Assembly (NCBI RefSeq): GCF_009674565.1
Contig: NZ_WKJL01000008.1
Span: 142,750 to 206,749, forward strand
Direction of reading: 5' to 3'
From: Duganella aquatilis
GTDB lineage: Bacteria > Pseudomonadota > Gammaproteobacteria > Burkholderiales > Burkholderiaceae_D
DNA length: 64,000 bases
The translations under genes and the position numbers were made by a program. The notes below the pieces were generated by a model. The model was not told the DNA's origin. It was given only the letters and a program-made list of their open reading frames with translations, and searched no databases. How positions within the stretch are numbered: position 1 is the first letter of the stretch; every line of letters begins with the position of its first letter. Of the stretch, positions 27,554 to 38,363 are shown piece by piece.

Positions 27554-28630
27554 TTAATCGCCCAGCGCCGCCAGCAGTTCGGCCTGGTGTTCGGCGATCA
27601 GCGCGTTGGTCATCTCGGTCAGGTCGCCGTCCATGATGAAGTCCAGCTTGTACAGGGTCAGGTTGATGCGGTGGTCGGTCATGCGGCCCTGCGGGTAGTT
27701 GTAGGTGCGGATGCGCTCGCTGCGGTCGCCGGAACCGATCAGGCTCTTGCGGGTGGCCGCCTCCTTGGCCTGCGCCTCGCGCAGCTGCACGTCCTTGATG
27801 CGGGTGGCCAGCACCTTCATCGCCTGCGCCTTGTTCTTGTGCTGCGAGCGGTCGTCCTGGCACTCGACCACGATGCCGGTCGGCAGGTGGGTGATGCGGA
27901 CGGCGGAATCGGTCTTGTTGATGTGCTGGCCGCCGGCGCCGGACGCGCGGTAGGTGTCGATGCGCAGCTCGGACGGATTGATGTTGACGTCCTCCACCTC
28001 ATCGGCCTCCGGCATCACCGCCACCGTGCAGGCCGAGGTGTGGATGCGGCCCTGGGTTTCGGTGGCCGGCACGCGCTGCACGCGGTGGCCGCCGGATTCG
28101 AACTTCAGCTTGGAATACACGCCGTTGCCGACCAGGCGCACGATCACCTCGCGGTAGCCGCCCAGGTCCGAGGTCGATTCGGACACCATCTCCACCTGCC
28201 AGCGGTTGCGTTCGGCGAAGCGGGTGTACATGCGCAGCAGGTCGCCGGCGAACAGCGCCGACTCGTCGCCGCCGGTGCCGGCGCGGATTTCCAGGAAGAT
28301 GTTGCGGTCGTCGTTGGCGTCCTTCGGCAGCAGCATTTTCTGCAGCTCCAGGTCCAGTTCGGCGGTGCGCGTTTTGGCGGCGTCGATTTCTTCCTGGGCG
28401 AAGTCCTTCATGTCGGGATCGGCCAGCATCTCCTCGGCGGCGGCGATGTCGCCCAGCGCTTCCTGGTAGGACTTGTAGACCGCCACCAGCGGGCCGATTT
28501 CGGCGTGCTCGCGGGTCATCTTGCGGTAGCTGTCCATGTTGTCGGTGGCGCCTTCGGACATCAGCAGTTCATCGAGTTCGACCAGACGGTTTGCCAATTG
28601 ATCGAGCTTGGCCAGCATGGATGGTTTCAT
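27554..28630 (-). CDS. prfA: Peptide chain release factor 1
   Basis: 358 residues, the normal RF1 length. It has the stop-codon recognition tripeptide PAT ('VPATETQGR') typical of RF1, and the catalytic '[17 protein letters not shown]' with GGQ, the methylation target of PrmC. It terminates translation at UAA and UAG. The gene lies 69 bp downstream of hemA and is followed by dsbB and prmC on the same strand. Confidence 0.97.
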   Translation of the reverse strand: MKPSMLAKLDQLANRLVELDELLMSEGATDNMDSYRKMTREHAEIGPLVAVYKSYQEALGDIAAAEEMLADPDMKDFAQEEIDAAKTRTAELDLELQKMLLPKDANDDRNIFLEIRAGTGGDESALFAGDLLRMYTRFAERNRWQVEMVSESTSDLGGYREVIVRLVGNGVYSKLKFESGGHRVQRVPATETQGRIHTSACTVAVMPEADEVEDVNINPSELRIDTYRASGAGGQHINKTDSAVRITHLPTGIVVECQDDRSQHKNKAQAMKVLATRIKDVQLREAQAKEAATRKSLIGSGDRSERIRTYNYPQGRMTDHRINLTLYKLDFIMDGDLTEMTNALIAEHQAELLAALGD

Positions 28631-28699
28631 AGCGTATTCTTTGGAGAGTGAAGCAGGCGCCGCGGGGCGGCGAGGGAAGACAGCGGAGCAGCAGAAGCG

Positions 28700-29974
28700 C
28701 TAACGGCGGCCGCGGAACATCTGCGGCAGGATTTCCGCCAGTTGCGCGCGTTCGTCGCCGTGGGCATGGCGCAGCGCCTGCTGCGGGCCGTGCATGAACT
28801 TGGCGGTCAGGCCCTTGGACAGGGCTTCGAGCACGGTGTCGATGTCCTCGCCCTTGGCCAGCATCTTGCGTGCGCGTTCCAGTTCCAGCAGGCGCAGCGC
28901 TTCGCCGTTTTCGTGCAGGCTCTGGATCACCGGCACCACGGCGCGGTCGTCGACCCAGTGCATGAAGGACTGGACGCGGGTTTCGATGATGGCCTCGGCC
29001 TGCGCCACGGCGGCCTGGCGGCTTTCGAGGCCGGTCTGCACCACCTTGCCGAGGTCGTCGACGGTGTACAGGAAGGCGTCGTTCAGGCGCGCCACTTCCG
29101 GTTCGATATCGCGCGGCACGGCCAGGTCGACCATGAACATCGGCTTGTGGCGGCGCGCCTTGATCGCGCGCTCCACCATGCCCAGGCCGATCAGCGGCAG
29201 CGACGAGGCGGTGCACGAGATGACGATGTCGTACTGGTGCAGCTTGTCCTGCAGATCGGCCAGGCGGATGGCGCGGCCGCCGTAGCGGTGCGCCAGCAGC
29301 TCGCCGCGTTCCAGCGTGCGGTTGGCGATGGTGATGGATTTCGGATTCTGCGCCGCGAAGTGGGTGGCGCACAGCTCGATCATTTCGCCGGCGCCGATGA
29401 ACAGCACGTTCTGCTCGGAGATCTTGTCGAAGATGCGCTGCGACAGGCGCACGGCGGCGGCCGCCATCGACACGCTGTGGGCGCCGATTTCGGTGGTGCT
29501 GCGCACCTCCTTGGCGACCGAGAACGAGCGCTGGAACAGCTGGTGCAGATAGGTGCCGAGGCCGCCCGCTTCATCGGCGGTGCGGATGGCGTCCTTGATC
29601 TGGCCGAGGATCTGTGTCTCGCCCAGCACCATCGAGTCCAGTCCGGAGGCGACGCGGAAGGTGTGGCGCACGGCGTCGTGCTGCGGCAGCATGTACAGGT
29701 GCGGGCGCAGTTCGGCGTAGTTCAGCTGGTGGAAATCGGCGAGGAAATGGGCGCCGGCGTCGAGCGGATCGGGCACGGTGCTGGCGGCGTACAACTCGGT
29801 GCGGTTGCAGGTCGACAAAATGGCTGCCTCGTCGGAACCGCGATGGTCGATGCGTTCGAACCACGAGCGCGCCGCCACCACCGCCTGCCCGAGCTGATCG
29901 GGGGCGAACGCCAGCTGCTCGCGAAGCGAGACCGGGGCGGTAGTGTGGTTGAGGCCGACGGCAAGCAGCTGCAT
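28700..29974 (-). CDS. hemA: Glutamyl-tRNA reductase
   Basis: 424 residues if started at the ATG at 29974 ('[20 protein letters not shown]'), the standard family N-terminus. Catalytic cysteine C56 is in 'LSTCNRTE'; the NADPH domain has '[13 protein letters not shown]'; the C-terminal dimerization helix is present. It reduces Glu-tRNA(Glu) to glutamate-1-semialdehyde, the first committed step of heme synthesis. In-frame ATGs at 30004 and 29989 exist, but 30004 lies within a TATAAT element, so transcription from it could not include that codon. First gene of hemA-prfA-dsbB-prmC. Confidence 0.95.
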   Translation of the reverse strand: MQLLAVGLNHTTAPVSLREQLAFAPDQLGQAVVAARSWFERIDHRGSDEAAILSTCNRTELYAASTVPDPLDAGAHFLADFHQLNYAELRPHLYMLPQHDAVRHTFRVASGLDSMVLGETQILGQIKDAIRTADEAGGLGTYLHQLFQRSFSVAKEVRSTTEIGAHSVSMAAAAVRLSQRIFDKISEQNVLFIGAGEMIELCATHFAAQNPKSITIANRTLERGELLAHRYGGRAIRLADLQDKLHQYDIVISCTASSLPLIGLGMVERAIKARRHKPMFMVDLAVPRDIEPEVARLNDAFLYTVDDLGKVVQTGLESRQAAVAQAEAIIETRVQSFMHWVDDRAVVPVIQSLHENGEALRLLELERARKMLAKGEDIDTVLEALSKGLTAKFMHGPQQALRHAHGDERAQLAEILPQMFRGRR

Positions 29975-30002
29975 TTCGGGTCCAGGCATTGAATATGCGG
30001 TC

Positions 30003-30008
30003 ATTATA
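30003..30008 (-). promoter_or_regulatory. Possible -10 element of the hemA promoter
   Basis: Minus-strand TATAAT lies 29 bp before the standard hemA ATG. The region 17 bp further upstream (AAGCAA) is a poor -35, so this is tentative. Confidence 0.35.
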
Positions 30009-30071
30009 CCGTGAGTACCCGGATGTTGCTTCTAGGACTGCTCAAAGAGATAGCAGCAGCCCGTGCGGACG

Positions 30072-30761
30072 TCAGGCGCCGAGTTTTTCCAGGCGGTAAC
30101 CGTAGCTGTAGACCGGGACCAGGCGGAAGCCATTTTCTGGTTTTAATTGCAATTTGTTGCGGACGCGCGAAACGTGGGTGTCCATGGTGCGCGACGGCAC
30201 CACGGTCTCGCGTATCCACACCGCTTCATGGATGTAGGCGCGCGACAAGGGACGGCCGATGTTGCGGAAAAATAACAGTGCCAGGTAGAACTCTTTGTGG
30301 GTCACATCCAACACTATGCCGTCCATCAGCAGCCGGCCGGGGCGGGTTTCAAACACGTACTGACCGAATTGCAGCTGCTCGGCGCCGTTTTGCGCCGGGT
30401 AGGCGCGGCGCAGCAGGGCTTGCACGCGCGCCACCATTTCGCTGCGGCGCAGCGGCTTGATCATGTAATCGTCGGCGCCGGCGGCCAGGCCGGCGACGAT
30501 GTCGTCCTCGCCCGAGCTGGTGGTCAGGAACAGGACGGGGGCGTTGTCGTGCAGCTTCTCCTTGGCCCGGCGTAACACTTCGGCGCCGCCCAGGTCGACC
30601 ACCTGCCAGTCGAGGATCAGCATGTCATAGCTGTCCTTGCGCAATTGCGCCAGCACGTCTTTGGCGGTCTGGAAGCTGTGGCAGATGTGGCCGGCCGAGG
30701 TGAGCACCTGGCAAATCAGTTCGGCTTGGCTGCGATCGTTGTCGAGTACGGCAATTCTCAT
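30072..30761 (-). CDS. OmpR-family response regulator
   Basis: 229 residues: receiver domain (about 1-115; D7, D9 pocket, phosphoacceptor D51 in 'LILDWQ', 'YMIKPLRR') and a winged-helix DNA-binding domain (about 130-225, 'MDTHVSRVRNKLQLKPENGFRLVPVYSYGYRL'). The phosphoacceptor is followed by WQV rather than the common xxMP, so the loop is slightly unusual. No histidine kinase gene is adjacent, so it is an orphan here. It ends 67 bp upstream of the hemA region on the same strand. Confidence 0.92.
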   Translation of the reverse strand: MRIAVLDNDRSQAELICQVLTSAGHICHSFQTAKDVLAQLRKDSYDMLILDWQVVDLGGAEVLRRAKEKLHDNAPVLFLTTSSGEDDIVAGLAAGADDYMIKPLRRSEMVARVQALLRRAYPAQNGAEQLQFGQYVFETRPGRLLMDGIVLDVTHKEFYLALLFFRNIGRPLSRAYIHEAVWIRETVVPSRTMDTHVSRVRNKLQLKPENGFRLVPVYSYGYRLEKLGA

Positions 30762-30997
30762 ACTGCTGCCTGCTGGAAAATGTTAAGGAGAAGTCACTCC
30801 AAATATAACAGAGATTTACAAATACCTTAGCAAAAAGGCTAAAAATATTTTTTTAAGACACTATCCATGGCTTCCTGATAATGCTTGATTTCCCTGTGCG
30901 CGCCCGCATGTTGATTACACGGTACACTGGAAAAACGCTGAATTCAATGCAGAAGTTGAAAAATAGCAAGAAGTGACAAGGCCACCCGGGAGGTGCG

Positions 30998-31510
30998 ATG
31001 CGCAGCAAAAAAGACACAAATTGGGCGCTGGTGCCGGCCTCGGAGCGCGATATCGCCGCCGTGCGCGACCGCTGCCGCCAGCTGGTGCGGCGCCGCGCGA
31101 TGCTGTCGGCCGGCGTGGCGGCGGTGCCGATTCCGGGCCTGGACGTGGTGTCCGACCTGCGTCTGTTCGCGCTGCTGATCGACGACATCAACCAGGAATT
31201 CGGCCTGTCGGAACAGCAGATCGAGCGCCTGCAGCCGAAGTTCCGGCTGATCGCCTACGAAGCGGCGATCGGCGTCGGCGGCATGCTGGTGGGCAAGGTG
31301 GTGACGCGGGAAGTGGTGGTGCAGCTGTTGAAGCGCACCGGTTTCAAGGCGGTGGCCAGGCAGGCCGGCAAGCTGGTGCCGCTGGCCGGGCAGCTGGCCT
31401 CGGCCGGCATCGGCTTTTTCGCCTTCCGCCAGATCGGCTACCAGCACGTGGACGCCTGCGCCAGGGTGGCGCAGGAGTTGGTGACGGCCGGCGTGCACCG
31501 GCCGGTTTGA
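30998..31510 (+). CDS. Conserved protein with hydrophobic glycine-rich segments (DUF697/YcjF-like)
   Basis: 170 residues with a strong GGAGGT ribosome site 5 nt before the ATG. The basic N-terminus is followed by two amphipathic/hydrophobic Gly-rich stretches (about 38-55 'SAGVAAVPIPGLDVVSD' and about 90-145 with 'IGVGGMLVGK' and 'LAGQLASAGIGFFAF'). This pattern resembles the C-terminal membrane-associated part of YcjF/DUF697 proteins. I cannot assign a function. Its stop codon ends exactly one base before the minE stop on the opposite strand, with no room for a terminator. Confidence 0.7.
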   Translation: MRSKKDTNWALVPASERDIAAVRDRCRQLVRRRAMLSAGVAAVPIPGLDVVSDLRLFALLIDDINQEFGLSEQQIERLQPKFRLIAYEAAIGVGGMLVGKVVTREVVVQLLKRTGFKAVARQAGKLVPLAGQLASAGIGFFAFRQIGYQHVDACARVAQELVTAGVHRPV

Positions 31511-31762
31511 TTACGCGTCGGGCAGGACGACGTTGACGTCCAGCACTTCCAGGTTGCCCTGGCGGTCCAGCGAGATCTTGATGTCGTCGGCATTGACCTT
31601 GGTGTACTTGGAGATCACCTCGATCAGTTCCTTGTGCAGCGCCGGCAGGAAGTCCGGACCGGCGCGGCCGCTGCGCTCGCGCGCGATGATGATCTGCAAC
31701 CGCTCCTTGGCCGCGGTGGCGGTTTTTTGTTTAGGCGGAAACAGGAAAGAAAGCAGTGCCAT
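31511..31762 (-). CDS. minE: Cell division topological specificity factor MinE
   Basis: 83 residues. The N-terminal membrane-targeting 'ALLSFLFPP' and anti-MinCD segment '[16 protein letters not shown]' are followed by the dimerization domain. It stimulates MinD ATPase and drives pole-to-pole oscillation, keeping MinC away from mid-cell. The gene lies 2 bp after minD, and its stop abuts the convergent unknown gene. Confidence 0.96.
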   Translation of the reverse strand: MALLSFLFPPKQKTATAAKERLQIIIARERSGRAGPDFLPALHKELIEVISKYTKVNADDIKISLDRQGNLEVLDVNVVLPDA

Positions 31763-31764
31763 GG

Positions 31765-32580
31765 TTACTTGCTCCCGAAGATACGCTGCAACAGGCCGGG
31801 CTTTTCATAATTGGTAAAGCGCAGCGGCAAGTCTTCGCCGAGGAAGCGCGACACCACGTCTTCGTAGGCTTCCGCAACATCGGTGCCCTTGAAGTGAATC
31901 GCCGGGTTGCCCTGGTTCGAAGCATGCAGCACCGATTCCGATTCCGGAATGATGCCGATCAGTGGAATGCGCAGAATCTCTTTCACATCTTCAAACGACA
32001 GCATCTCGTCCGCTTCCACGCGTTTCGGCGAGTAGCGGGTGATCAGCAGGTGTTCCTTGACCGGCTCGCCGCCGGTCTGGGCGCGGCGCGACTTGGCCTG
32101 GATGATGCCGAGGATGCGGTCCGAATCGCGCACCGACGACACTTCCGGATTGGTGACGATGATCGCTTCATCGGCAAAGGTCAGCGCCATCAGCGCGCCG
32201 TGCTCGATACCGGCCGGCGAATCGCAGATGATGAACTCGAAGCCCATGTTGATCAGTTCATGCAGCACTTCTTCCACGCCGTCTTCCGACAGCGCATCCT
32301 TGTCGCGCGTCTGCGAGGCCGGCAGGATGAACAGGTTGTCGCAGTGCTTGTCCTTGATCAGCGCCTGGGTCAGCGTCGCTTCCTTGTTGATCACGTTGAT
32401 CAGGTCGTACACCACGCGGCGTTCGCAGCCCATGATCAGGTCGAGGTTACGCAGGCCGACGTCGAAGTCGATGACCGCGGTCTTGTGGCCGCGCATGGCC
32501 AGGCCGGTCGAGAAGCTGGCGCTGGAGGTGGTTTTACCGACACCGCCCTTGCCGGACGTTACAACAATAATTCTTGCCAC
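31765..32580 (-). CDS. minD: Septum site-determining ATPase MinD
   Basis: 271 residues. The deviant Walker A '[10 protein letters not shown]' has K11 and K16 as in E. coli MinD, and the switch I/II segments ('[11 protein letters not shown]', 'CDSPAGIE') are intact. The C-terminal amphipathic helix '[14 protein letters not shown]' anchors it to the membrane. ATP-bound MinD recruits MinC to the membrane and is released by MinE. Middle gene of minC-minD-minE. Confidence 0.97.
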   Translation of the reverse strand: MARIIVVTSGKGGVGKTTSSASFSTGLAMRGHKTAVIDFDVGLRNLDLIMGCERRVVYDLINVINKEATLTQALIKDKHCDNLFILPASQTRDKDALSEDGVEEVLHELINMGFEFIICDSPAGIEHGALMALTFADEAIIVTNPEVSSVRDSDRILGIIQAKSRRAQTGGEPVKEHLLITRYSPKRVEADEMLSFEDVKEILRIPLIGIIPESESVLHASNQGNPAIHFKGTDVAEAYEDVVSRFLGEDLPLRFTNYEKPGLLQRIFGSK

Positions 32581-32607
32581 GAATAATCCTTTTCAGAGTG
32601 GTGTGCG

Positions 32608-33384
32608 TCAAGCGCGGTTAGCCGTATTGACAGATGATATATCGATTCTGTCACCGACCAGGCGAATTTGCGTCGGCGAGCGCGCATATTCCTGTGGGAA
32701 ACCGTCTTCAAACGTGCTGTAGACGCCGGCGATGGAGACCAGCTCCGGCGACATGTTCAATGCAAAAATGCGGGCCTGGGCATTGCCCGAGGCGCCGGCC
32801 AGCGCGCGGCCGTTGAGCGTGTTGTACACGTGGATGCTGCCGTCGGCGATGATCTCGGCGCCGTTGTTGACCACGGCGGTGACCACCAGGTCGCAGCCGC
32901 GCGCATAAATGCGCTGGCCGGCGCGCACCGGGGTGTCGATGATCATCACGCCGCCGTCGGCAACCGGCTGGGCCTGGGCGGCAGCCACCGCCACCGGGGT
33001 CGGCGCGGTGTCCGGCGTGGCGGCAGGCGCCGGCCTGGCCGCTTCCTCGTCGCGCGGCTTGGCGCTGGCGGTTTCCAGGCTCAGGCCGTGGGCGGCGATT
33101 GCGGCGGCCATCTCCGGCGGCGCGTTGCGCACGGCGACCGGGTTCAGGCGGTATTTTTTCAGCAGGGCGATCAGGCCGCCCCAGTCGACCGCTTCGCAGC
33201 CGTCCGGCAGCGCGGCGACGTCGATCACGGTCAGGTCGTCTTCGAAGAAGTCGGCGGTGCCGCCGGTCATTTCGGCCAGCGCGGCGTCGAGAGCGAGGCG
33301 GTCGGCCGTGGCCAGAATGGCGGAGACGGCGACGACGGTGGAAATCTTGATTTCGATAGGCTTTTGAAACAGGCTCTTGGACAT
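32608..33384 (-). CDS. minC: Septum site-determining protein MinC
   Basis: 258 residues from ATG 33384 ('[15 protein letters not shown]'); an upstream in-frame start at 33417 adds 11 residues without family support. The N-terminal FtsZ-inhibiting domain (about 1-105), an Ala/Pro-rich linker (about 110-150), and a C-terminal beta-helix ('[19 protein letters not shown]...[16 protein letters not shown]') that binds MinD are present. It blocks Z-ring assembly away from mid-cell. First gene of the operon, 27 bp before minD. Confidence 0.95.
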   Translation of the reverse strand: MSKSLFQKPIEIKISTVVAVSAILATADRLALDAALAEMTGGTADFFEDDLTVIDVAALPDGCEAVDWGGLIALLKKYRLNPVAVRNAPPEMAAAIAAHGLSLETASAKPRDEEAARPAPAATPDTAPTPVAVAAAQAQPVADGGVMIIDTPVRAGQRIYARGCDLVVTAVVNNGAEIIADGSIHVYNTLNGRALAGASGNAQARIFALNMSPELVSIAGVYSTFEDGFPQEYARSPTQIRLVGDRIDISSVNTANRA

Positions 33385-33501
33385 GGGCGACAGTATCAGG
33401 GTTAGCCTCGCGCGCATGCGCAGGCACCAGCATTCTACTGTGGAAAATGGGGAATGGGGAGGCCCGCCACGCGTGCGGGCCTTGAAAAATGCGGGATTTG
33501 C

Positions 33502-35847
33502 CTAGTAGATGGCGCGCAGCTGGCGCGCGGCGGCGACCATATTGCGCAGCGCGGCCTGGGTTTCCGGCCAGCCGCGCGTCTTCAGGCCGCAGTCCGGATT
33601 GACCCACAGATTGGCCGGCGGGATCACGGCGCTGGCCTTTTGCAGCAGGCGCACCATCTCCTGCTGGTCCGGCACGCGCGGCGAGTGGATGTCGTAGACG
33701 CCGGGACCGATCTCGTTCGGGTAGCGGAACTGGCCGAAGCCGTTCAGCAGTTCCATGTCCGAGCGGCTGGTCTCGATGGTGATGACGTCGGCATCCATGG
33801 CGGCGATCTGCGGCAGGATGTCGTTGAACTCGGCGTAGCACATATGGGTGTGGATCTGCGTGGCGTCGCCCACCGCGCTGGCCGACACGCGGAAGGCCTG
33901 CGTGGCCCAGTCCAGGTAGGCGTCCCAGCGGCCGCGGCGCAGCGGCAGGCCTTCGCGCACGGCCGGCTCGTCGATCTGGATGATGCCGATGCCGGCCTGC
34001 TCCAGGTCGGCCACCTCGTCGCGGATGGCCAGCGCGATCTGCAGCGCGGTGCGCGAGCGCGGCTGGTCGTCGCGCACGAAGGACCATTGCAGGATGGTGA
34101 TGGGACCGGTCAGCATGCCTTTCATCGGTTTGCCGGTCAGGCTTTGGGCGTGCACGGTCCAGTCGACCGTCATGGCTTTCGGGCGGCTGACGTCGCCGTA
34201 GATGACCGGCGGCTTGACGCAGCGCGAGCCGTAGGACTGCACCCAGCCCAGCCGGGTGAAGGCGAAGCCGTCGAGCTGCTCGCCGAAGTATTCGACCATG
34301 TCGTTGCGTTCGGCTTCGCCGTGGACCAGCACGTCCAGGCCCAGCGCTTCCTGCTGGCGCACGGCGTAGGCGATTTCCTGGCGCATGGTGGCGGCGTAGC
34401 CGGCGGCGTCGAGTTCGCCGCGCTTGAAGCTGGCGCGGGCGCTGCGGATGGCCGCCGTCTGCGGGAAGGAGCCGATGGTGGTGGTCGGGAAGGCCGGCAG
34501 CTGGAAGCGGGCGCGCTGTTCGGCCTGGCGCTGGGCGAAGCCGGAGCGGCGCTGGCCGGCGTCGGCCGGCAGCGCGTCCAGGCGCGCACGCACGGCGGCC
34601 TGGTGCACGCGCGGGCTGGCGCGGCGGCTGGCGACGGCGGCGCGGGACGTGGCCAGCGCGGCATTCACGGCAGCTGCGTCATCACCGTGCAGGGCGCGTT
34701 TCAATATGTTCAGTTCGTCCAGCTTTTCGCTTGCGAAGGCCAGCCAGGAGCGGATCTCGCCATCGAGCTGGGTTTCGGCCGCCAGCGTGAACGGCACGTG
34801 CAGCAGCGAGCACGACGAGGACAGCCACAGCCTGCCGGCGCGCTTCTCGACGATCGGCGCCAGCACGGCCAGCGCGGCGTCGAGGTCGGTGCGCCAGATG
34901 TTGCGGCCGTCGACGATGCCGACCGACAGCACCTTGTGCACCGGCAGCCAGTCGGCGATGCTGGTCAGTTCCTGCGGCGCGCGCACGCCGTCGACGTGCA
35001 GGCCGGCCACTGGCAGGCGGCAGGCCAGGCTGAGATTTTCTTCCAGCGGCGAGAAATAGCTTGCCAGCAGCAGCGGCACGCCGACCTGGTTCAGCTGCCA
35101 GTAGGTATTCTCGAAGGCGCTGCGCCACGGCGCCGGCAGGTCGAGGCCGAGGATGGGTTCGTCGACCTGCACCCATTGCACACCCTGGGCTTTGAGGCGG
35201 TCCAGCACCTGGCCGTAGATCGGCAGCAGCCGGTCCAGCAGGGTCAGGCGGTCGAAACCGGCGGTCCTGGTCTTGCCCAGCCACAAGAAGGTCAGCGGGC
35301 CGATCAGCACGGCCTTGACCGCGTGGCCGAGGGCCTGCGCTTCGGCCACTTCGTCGAACAGGCGCTCGCAGGCCAGCGAGAAGGCGGTTTCCGGCGTGAA
35401 TTCCGGCACCAGGTAGTGGTAGTTGGTGTCGAACCACTTGGTCATTTCCAGCGCGGCGGCGGCCGGCAGGGCGTCGGCCTCATGCGCGCCGCAGCCGCAG
35501 CCGGCTTCATGGGCGTCGCCGCTGCGGCCGCGCGCCATGGTGAAGTAGCGGCTCAGTTGCGACTGCTCGGGCTGGAAGCCGTAGCGCGCCGGTTCGCAGC
35601 CCAGCAGCTGGATGTGGTTGGCCACCTGGTCGTAAAAGGCGAAATCGCCGACGCTGACGAAATCGAGGCCGGCGTCGCGCTGCAAGGCCCAGTGGCGGGC
35701 GCGCAATTCGCGGCCGGCGCTTTCCAGTTCGGCGTCGCTCAGTTCGCCGCGCCAGTTTTTTTCCAGCGCAAATTTCAGTTCGCGTGCCGCGCCGATGCGC
35801 GGGAAGCCGGGAACGTGGGTATGGATTGCATTCTTGGTGGTAGTCAT
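33502..35847 (-). CDS. metE: Cobalamin-independent methionine synthase
   Basis: 781 residues from ATG 35847 ('[19 protein letters not shown]'); the frame also contains ATGs 12 and 18 bp upstream. The duplicated TIM-barrel architecture is complete: N-terminal half with '[14 protein letters not shown]', C-terminal half with zinc-ligand motifs ('[10 protein letters not shown]', 'NPDCGLKTR'). It transfers a methyl group from 5-methyl-tetrahydropteroyl-polyglutamate to homocysteine. A His/Cys-rich insert '[10 protein letters not shown]' near residue 115-125 is an oddity. It is divergent from metR, its usual activator. Confidence 0.96.
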   Translation of the reverse strand: MTTTKNAIHTHVPGFPRIGAARELKFALEKNWRGELSDAELESAGRELRARHWALQRDAGLDFVSVGDFAFYDQVANHIQLLGCEPARYGFQPEQSQLSRYFTMARGRSGDAHEAGCGCGAHEADALPAAAALEMTKWFDTNYHYLVPEFTPETAFSLACERLFDEVAEAQALGHAVKAVLIGPLTFLWLGKTRTAGFDRLTLLDRLLPIYGQVLDRLKAQGVQWVQVDEPILGLDLPAPWRSAFENTYWQLNQVGVPLLLASYFSPLEENLSLACRLPVAGLHVDGVRAPQELTSIADWLPVHKVLSVGIVDGRNIWRTDLDAALAVLAPIVEKRAGRLWLSSSCSLLHVPFTLAAETQLDGEIRSWLAFASEKLDELNILKRALHGDDAAAVNAALATSRAAVASRRASPRVHQAAVRARLDALPADAGQRRSGFAQRQAEQRARFQLPAFPTTTIGSFPQTAAIRSARASFKRGELDAAGYAATMRQEIAYAVRQQEALGLDVLVHGEAERNDMVEYFGEQLDGFAFTRLGWVQSYGSRCVKPPVIYGDVSRPKAMTVDWTVHAQSLTGKPMKGMLTGPITILQWSFVRDDQPRSRTALQIALAIRDEVADLEQAGIGIIQIDEPAVREGLPLRRGRWDAYLDWATQAFRVSASAVGDATQIHTHMCYAEFNDILPQIAAMDADVITIETSRSDMELLNGFGQFRYPNEIGPGVYDIHSPRVPDQQEMVRLLQKASAVIPPANLWVNPDCGLKTRGWPETQAALRNMVAAARQLRAIY

Positions 35848-35954
35848 GGTGCCTGTCATCCGCATTTAATATTGGTGATATAAAGTGTGCGGCAAACCGG
35901 TCTATAATCAAAACGAAAGATTTTGCGGCTTCACATGAAAAAAATTAATAGACC

Positions 35955-36863
35955 ATGCTAGAGATACGCCACCTCCGCACGCTGAGCGCCCTGCGCTCTG
36001 CCGGCAGTCTCGTACGCGCTGCCCAACTGCTCAACCTGACGCAGTCCGCCCTGTCACATCAAATCAAATTGCTGGAAGATCGCTACGGCGGGCCGCTGTT
36101 TGAGCGCAAATCGGTGCCGATCGGCTTTACCGCCACCGGCAGCCGGCTGCTCAAGCTGGCCGACCTGCTGCTGCCGGAAATTGAAACCGCCGAGCGCGAA
36201 GTTGCGCGCCTGATGCAGGGAGATACCGGCCAGTTGCGGGTGGCGTTGGAGTGCCACACCTGTTTCGACTGGCTGATGCCGGTGATGGATGAATTCCGCA
36301 AGCGCTGGCCGGAAGTGGAGATCGACCTGGTGTCCGGCTTCCATAGCGAGCCGGCCGATTTGCTGCGCAGCGGCGAAGCCGACCTGGTCATCGGTTCGAA
36401 CTACGGCCCGGACTTCGCCACCTTCCCGCTGTTCCGTTTTGAAATCCTGGTGGTGATGGCGCAGAAGCACCGCCTGGCCCAGCTGCGCCGCCTGCAGGCC
36501 GCCGATTTCGACGGCGAAACGCTGATCACCTACCCGGTGCCGGAAGAACGCATCGACCTCATCCGCGAGGTGCTGCATCCGGCCCACATCCCGTTCCAGC
36601 GCCGCACCGCCGAGCTGACGGTGGCGGTGCTGCAACTGGTCGCCAGCCGCCGTGGCATTGCCGCGCTGCCCAACTGGGCCATCAAGAACTATGTCGACTA
36701 CGACTACGTCATCGCCCGCCCGGTCGGTGAGCAGGGCTTGTGGAGCGACCTGTTTGTGTCGGTCCAGGAGTCGCAAAAGCACAAGGCCTACGTGCTCGAC
36801 TTCGTCAATGTGATACGCGAGCAATGCGCCGCTTCGCTCGACGGTATCAAATTATTATCGTGA
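35955..36863 (+). CDS. metR: LysR-family regulator of methionine synthesis
   Basis: 302 residues. A winged helix-turn-helix at the N-terminus ('RTLSALRSAGSLVRAAQLLNLTQSALSHQI') is followed by a LysR substrate-binding domain. 'ALECHTCFDWLMPVMDEFRKRWPEVEID' is characteristic of MetR. With homocysteine it activates metE-type genes. The 107-bp divergent gap to metE should contain its site; I could not identify a convincing TGAA-N5-TTCA box there. Confidence 0.92.
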   Translation: MLEIRHLRTLSALRSAGSLVRAAQLLNLTQSALSHQIKLLEDRYGGPLFERKSVPIGFTATGSRLLKLADLLLPEIETAEREVARLMQGDTGQLRVALECHTCFDWLMPVMDEFRKRWPEVEIDLVSGFHSEPADLLRSGEADLVIGSNYGPDFATFPLFRFEILVVMAQKHRLAQLRRLQAADFDGETLITYPVPEERIDLIREVLHPAHIPFQRRTAELTVAVLQLVASRRGIAALPNWAIKNYVDYDYVIARPVGEQGLWSDLFVSVQESQKHKAYVLDFVNVIREQCAASLDGIKLLS

Positions 36864-37111
36864 CAAATAGTTATTGTTTCTGCAAAATATACGCATAGGA
36901 CTTTGATACGCATCAACGTGCGTGCGGATATCGGCGCATACGATGAGTGCCCACCAGTGGCGCTGCGGGCATGGATGCTGCTAGCAAATCTGGAGTTTCT
37001 CGCGGCAGCGCAGCATTGAAACCTCCCACGCCTTTCAGACGGACGGCGTATGATAAAAGTTCGCGTTGTCGCTCAACTTAGCCGGCTCCGGCTGGCGCAT
37101 TGGAGAATCAC

Positions 37112-38290
37112 ATGGATGATGTAGTTATCGTTGCCGCCGGCCGCACCGGTGTGGGCAAATTCGGCGGCAGTCTGGCCAAAATCCCGGCTTCCGAGCTGGG
37201 CGCGCATGTCATCAAGGGCCTGCTGGCCAAATCCGGCATCGATCCCAACCTGATCAGCGAAGCCATCCTGGGCCAGGTGCTGACCGCCGGCGTCGGCCAG
37301 AATCCGGCGCGCCAGGCCGTGATCAAGTCCGGCCTGCCAAACACCATTCCCGGCTTCACCATCAACCACGTCTGCGGCTCCGGCCTGAAGGCCACCCACC
37401 TGGCGGCGCAGGCGCTGAAGGCGGGCGACTCGCAGATCATCATCGCCGGCGGCCAGGAAAACATGAGCGCCGCGCCGCACGTGATGCCAGGCTCGCGCGA
37501 CGGTTTCCGCATGGGCGACATCAAGATGATCGACAGCATGATCGTCGACGGCCTGTGGGACGCCTTCAACCAGTACCACATGGGCACCACCGCCGAGAAC
37601 GTCGCGAAGAAATACGAGATCTCGCGCGCCGAGCAGGACGAGTTCGCGCTGCAATCGCAGCTGAAAGCGGAAGCCGCGCAAAAAGAAGGCAAGTTCAAGG
37701 ACGAAATCCTGCCGCTGGAAATCGTGCAGAAGAAGGGCAGCTTTGTCTTCGACACCGATGAATACGTCAAGCCGGGCTCGACGCTGGAAGGCCTGGCCGG
37801 CCTGCGTCCGGCCTTCGCCAAGGACGGCACCGTCACCGCCGGCAACGCTTCCGGCATCAACGACGGCGCCGCCGCCGTCATCATGACCACCGCCACCAAG
37901 GCCAAGGAACTGGGCCTGCCGGTGCTGGCCAGGATCAAGGCCTACGCCTCGTCCGGCCTGGACCCGGCCTACATGGGCATGGGCCCGGTATCGGCCACCA
38001 AGCTGTGCCTGAAAAAAGCCGGCTGGACGCCGGACGACCTGGACCTGCTGGAAATCAATGAAGCGTTTGCCGCGCAGGCGGTGGCGGTCAACAAGGAAAT
38101 GGGCTGGGACACCAGCAAGATCAACGTCAATGGCGGCGCCATCGCCATCGGCCACCCGATCGGCGCGTCCGGCGCCCGTATCCTGGTCACGCTGATCCAC
38201 GAAATGATACGCCGCGACGCCAAGAAAGGCCTGGCCTCGCTGTGCATCGGCGGCGGCATGGGCGTGGCGCTGGCGATCGAACGCGCGTAA
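37112..38290 (+). CDS. phaA: Acetyl-CoA acetyltransferase (beta-ketothiolase)
   Basis: 392 residues from ATG 37112, which has GGAG 6 nt upstream; a TTG at 37100 is in frame but less likely. Thiolase motifs: nucleophile C88 in '[10 protein letters not shown]', 'NEAFAAQA', '[17 protein letters not shown]' (catalytic His) and 'CIGGGMG' (second Cys). It condenses two acetyl-CoA to acetoacetyl-CoA. phaB follows 73 bp downstream, so the pair supplies (R)-3-hydroxybutyryl-CoA for polyhydroxybutyrate. No phaC is in the window. Confidence 0.94.
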   Translation: MDDVVIVAAGRTGVGKFGGSLAKIPASELGAHVIKGLLAKSGIDPNLISEAILGQVLTAGVGQNPARQAVIKSGLPNTIPGFTINHVCGSGLKATHLAAQALKAGDSQIIIAGGQENMSAAPHVMPGSRDGFRMGDIKMIDSMIVDGLWDAFNQYHMGTTAENVAKKYEISRAEQDEFALQSQLKAEAAQKEGKFKDEILPLEIVQKKGSFVFDTDEYVKPGSTLEGLAGLRPAFAKDGTVTAGNASGINDGAAAVIMTTATKAKELGLPVLARIKAYASSGLDPAYMGMGPVSATKLCLKKAGWTPDDLDLLEINEAFAAQAVAVNKEMGWDTSKINVNGGAIAIGHPIGASGARILVTLIHEMIRRDAKKGLASLCIGGGMGVALAIERA

Positions 38291-38306
38291 GCACAATAAA
38301 AACAGC

Positions 38307-38327
38307 GGCCCGGCTCCAGGCCGGGCC
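38307..38327 (+). terminator. Hairpin between phaA and phaB
   Basis: GGCCCGGC, loop TCCAG, GCCGGGCC forms an 8-bp GC stem 16 bp past the phaA stop, followed by only a weak T tract. It may lower or stabilize transcript rather than end it. Confidence 0.5.
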
Positions 38328-38363
38328 AACTTCGAATTTTCGGCATCATACGAGGGGACAATT

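Noticed and set aside
35848..35954. MetR binding site in the metE/metR gap
   Set aside because: The TTCACATGAA near 35932 has the half-sites in the wrong order and spacing; no TGAA-N5-TTCA was found.
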